DNA of 64,000 nucleotides, from assembly GCA_964478025.1 (NCBI GenBank), contig CAYZGK010000003.1, forward strand, positions 1 to 64,000, given 5' to 3'. The position numbers were made by a program, and so were the translations under genes. This document shows, in pieces, positions 62,532 through 64,000 of the stretch. The DNA is from UBA3700 sp964478025 (GTDB taxonomy: Bacteria > Bacillota > Clostridia > Christensenellales > UBA3700). Within the stretch, counting starts at the first letter, position 1; each line of letters begins with the position of its first letter. The notes beneath the pieces are model-generated. The model made no database searches. It saw only the letters and a program-made list of their open reading frames with translations, and was not told where the DNA came from.

Positions 62532-63677
62532 CTAAATAGCCTCATTAAACTTAAAGAACACTTTATTATATAGTTCAAAATAATATTCTTCAGATACTAA
62601 ATCACTTTCTTTTATTTTCTTTAAATATCTTTTTGCTTCCTTTAAAGATATATCATCAATAAATCTTTCAAGTATGATAACCATTGAAACTGTAAAGTTT
62701 TGTTTTGCAGCTTCTTTTAATGGTTTTACGCTTTCACTTTTTATTCCTAGTAAAGTTAAAGCATATTCGTTTTTATTTTTAGCTTCTTCCTTTATAATCT
62801 CTGGATTAAAATTATATCCTAAGTTTTCATGATTAAACCCAAGTTTAATTAAACAAGCATAAATATAGTCTTCAAAGCGTTGAATACTATAATCTTCACT
62901 CTTATATGGCAATTTAGCATCAAAATCTAATTCAGCTAAATCCGCAAATTCTACAAATGTATTATTGTATTTATTGTTATAATAAATTTCATTTATAGCA
63001 AAGTTATCATATACTCTTCTAGTAACAAATGCTCTTTGACCTTTACTATTAGCAACAAAACCTACAAGACTAAAATCTCCACAATGTAAATTGTCTTTAA
63101 GTTCAGTTACAAGAATAGTTATATCATTACGTTTTGTAAAATTAAAACCTTTATAAGGGCTCTCCTGCTTAACCACCTTATTCTTATCTTTTATAGATTT
63201 GCTAATTTCATTAAATTTTGGCATAAAAGCATCTAATATTTCATCAATTGTCTTTTTATCATGATTCATAAGTAAAGGATTGATAACCATTTCCTTAAAT
63301 AGGTGATTATCTCCAAATGTTGGCACCAAAATCTTTTTAACAAAGGCTATATTAAAAGACTTATCTTCAGCGAGTTTTTTTACAGCACCATTAGAAATTT
63401 TCTTTATTTGAATTTCTGCTAATTTTTTATAATTTTCATCTTTTACATACTTTTGAACTACTGAAAAATTCTTATAAGCTGAAACTACATTTTTCTTCAT
63501 GTCATATCCATTTGCTTCACAAAATGAAATGTAGTATAAAGACTTGATTTTATCTTCTACTGAATACAACGAAGAAGTAAGAACCATGTTAAAATTACGC
63601 AAGCATTCACCATACATATTCTCGTTAAAATATTTAACACCCATTTTAAAATATCTATCTTTATTAAAGAAATCCAT
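62532..63677 (-). CDS. Hypothetical TPR-like protein
   Basis: The start is ATG at 63677 behind TAGGAGG (minus strand), not the longer frame to 63791. The 381-residue product has an N-terminal helical repeat region suggestive of TPRs (about 1-110, YFNENMYGECLRNFNMVL) and another helical part at the end (about 290-375, Sel1-like). The middle (about 175-260) is mixed strand. No catalytic motif is visible. It is cotranscribed with the basic protein gene after it. Confidence 0.7.
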   Translation of the reverse strand: MDFFNKDRYFKMGVKYFNENMYGECLRNFNMVLTSSLYSVEDKIKSLYYISFCEANGYDMKKNVVSAYKNFSVVQKYVKDENYKKLAEIQIKKISNGAVKKLAEDKSFNIAFVKKILVPTFGDNHLFKEMVINPLLMNHDKKTIDEILDAFMPKFNEISKSIKDKNKVVKQESPYKGFNFTKRNDITILVTELKDNLHCGDFSLVGFVANSKGQRAFVTRRVYDNFAINEIYYNNKYNNTFVEFADLAELDFDAKLPYKSEDYSIQRFEDYIYACLIKLGFNHENLGYNFNPEIIKEEAKNKNEYALTLLGIKSESVKPLKEAAKQNFTVSMVIILERFIDDISLKEAKRYLKKIKESDLVSEEYYFELYNKVFFKFNEAI

Positions 63678-64000
63678 AATATAACCTCCTACAATTTTTA
63701 TTTCTATATTTATACTTAATCTAACAATTACAAATATAGTGTAAGAATTATACTTGTGAAAATGATACTTGTAAAGGAAACATTGTCCCAATTTTGGTAT
63801 TTACAACTTGTTAGTGTAAAATTTTCAAAAATATTTTTATAATTTTTCGAAAAATTCACTCATTTTCTATATACATTTTTTCTTCCACTATTTTTTTACG
63901 CTTACATAGTACAACAAACTTTTAGTTTAAATGTCCCTTTCAAATTGACATTTTGAATTTAAATTTTAAAAAAATATTATTACTCAAAAATTTTCTATTT
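63678..64000. other. AT-rich region at the window end, no gene seen
   Basis: Apart from the promoter at 63747-63775, this stretch has only short open frames and A- or T-rich sequence. A gene running in from beyond the window cannot be excluded. Confidence 0.6.
63747..63775 (-). promoter_or_regulatory. Sigma-A type promoter of the TPR-like gene
   Basis: On the minus strand TTTACA (63775-63770) and TATAAT (63752-63747) have a 17-base spacer. The 8-base word ACAAGTAT occurs twice, overlapping the -35 and just before the -10, and could be an operator. Confidence 0.75.

Noticed and set aside
1..64000. CRISPR arrays, insertion sequences, rRNA genes
   Set aside because: I looked for regularly spaced repeats, transposase motifs and rRNA-like sequence and found none.

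Overview
The window is AT-rich (about 30% GC by eye) and comes from a low-GC Bacillota genome, most like an uncultured gut Clostridia-type lineage. The evidence is the gene order (frr-uppS-cdsA-dxr-rseP-ispG, rimP-nusA-rnpM-ylxQ-infB-rbfA-nrnA-truB-ribF, nusB-folD-xseA-xseB-ispA-dxs-tlyA-nadK-argR-recN, miaB-mutS-mutL-miaA), the MEP isoprenoid pathway, strong GGAGG-type ribosome binding sites, TGA used as a stop, and Asp23, XerS-like and Bacillota-type surface lipoprotein genes. I cannot name a species. I see no transposase, CRISPR array or rRNA; there is one tRNA (Trp).

Layout. 1-773 is the 3' end of carB. 872-7929 runs frr, uppS, cdsA, dxr, rseP, ispG and then, where polC normally sits, a protein with only the N-terminal, OB and exonuclease parts of PolC. 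7915-13378 is an accessory stretch: a nucleoside kinase, a triple zinc-ribbon acidic protein, a transglutaminase-like lipoprotein, a GH18 hydrolase and a small membrane protein. 13413-23960 is the translation and RNA operon from rimP to ribF, followed by an Nfo-like protein, an M24 peptidase and efp; it opens with a good promoter and a leader hairpin. 24114-28593 holds a second transglutaminase-like lipoprotein and a five-gene island (XRE regulator, ImmA/IrrE protease, DUF4417-like, GHG/SCNTG cysteine-peptidase-like, zinc ribbon). 28659-38462 is asp23 to recN plus a small membrane protein.

38531-42269 is an operon of a membrane-anchored EEP-family nuclease or phosphatase, adenine deaminase, and a membrane protein carrying a barnase-like ribonuclease domain with all the catalytic residues. 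purB follows from its own promoter. I read this as a possible surface RNA degradation and purine salvage system, and it is the most interesting locus here. 43829-49218 holds tRNA-Trp, proC, rnhA, a Na/Pi symporter, an LRR protein and a metallophosphoesterase.

49222-53632 is where gene direction switches. Almost all genes to the left run rightward and all genes to the right run leftward, as expected at a replication terminus. It holds a membrane-fused PadR-type protein, a 740-base gene-free stretch with a dif-like palindrome, a DUF2798 protein behind a long leader hairpin, a XerS-like recombinase whose promoter repeats one arm of that palindrome, and lexA with a likely self-operator. 53637-63677 is the leftward ynbB-miaA-mutL-mutS-miaB operon and three hypothetical genes.

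Several promoters place transcription starts at or within a few bases of the ATG (xerS-like, miaB, perhaps nadK), which suggests leaderless mRNAs beside a mainly Shine-Dalgarno style of initiation. Base composition, skew and homology were judged by eye; nothing was computed or searched.
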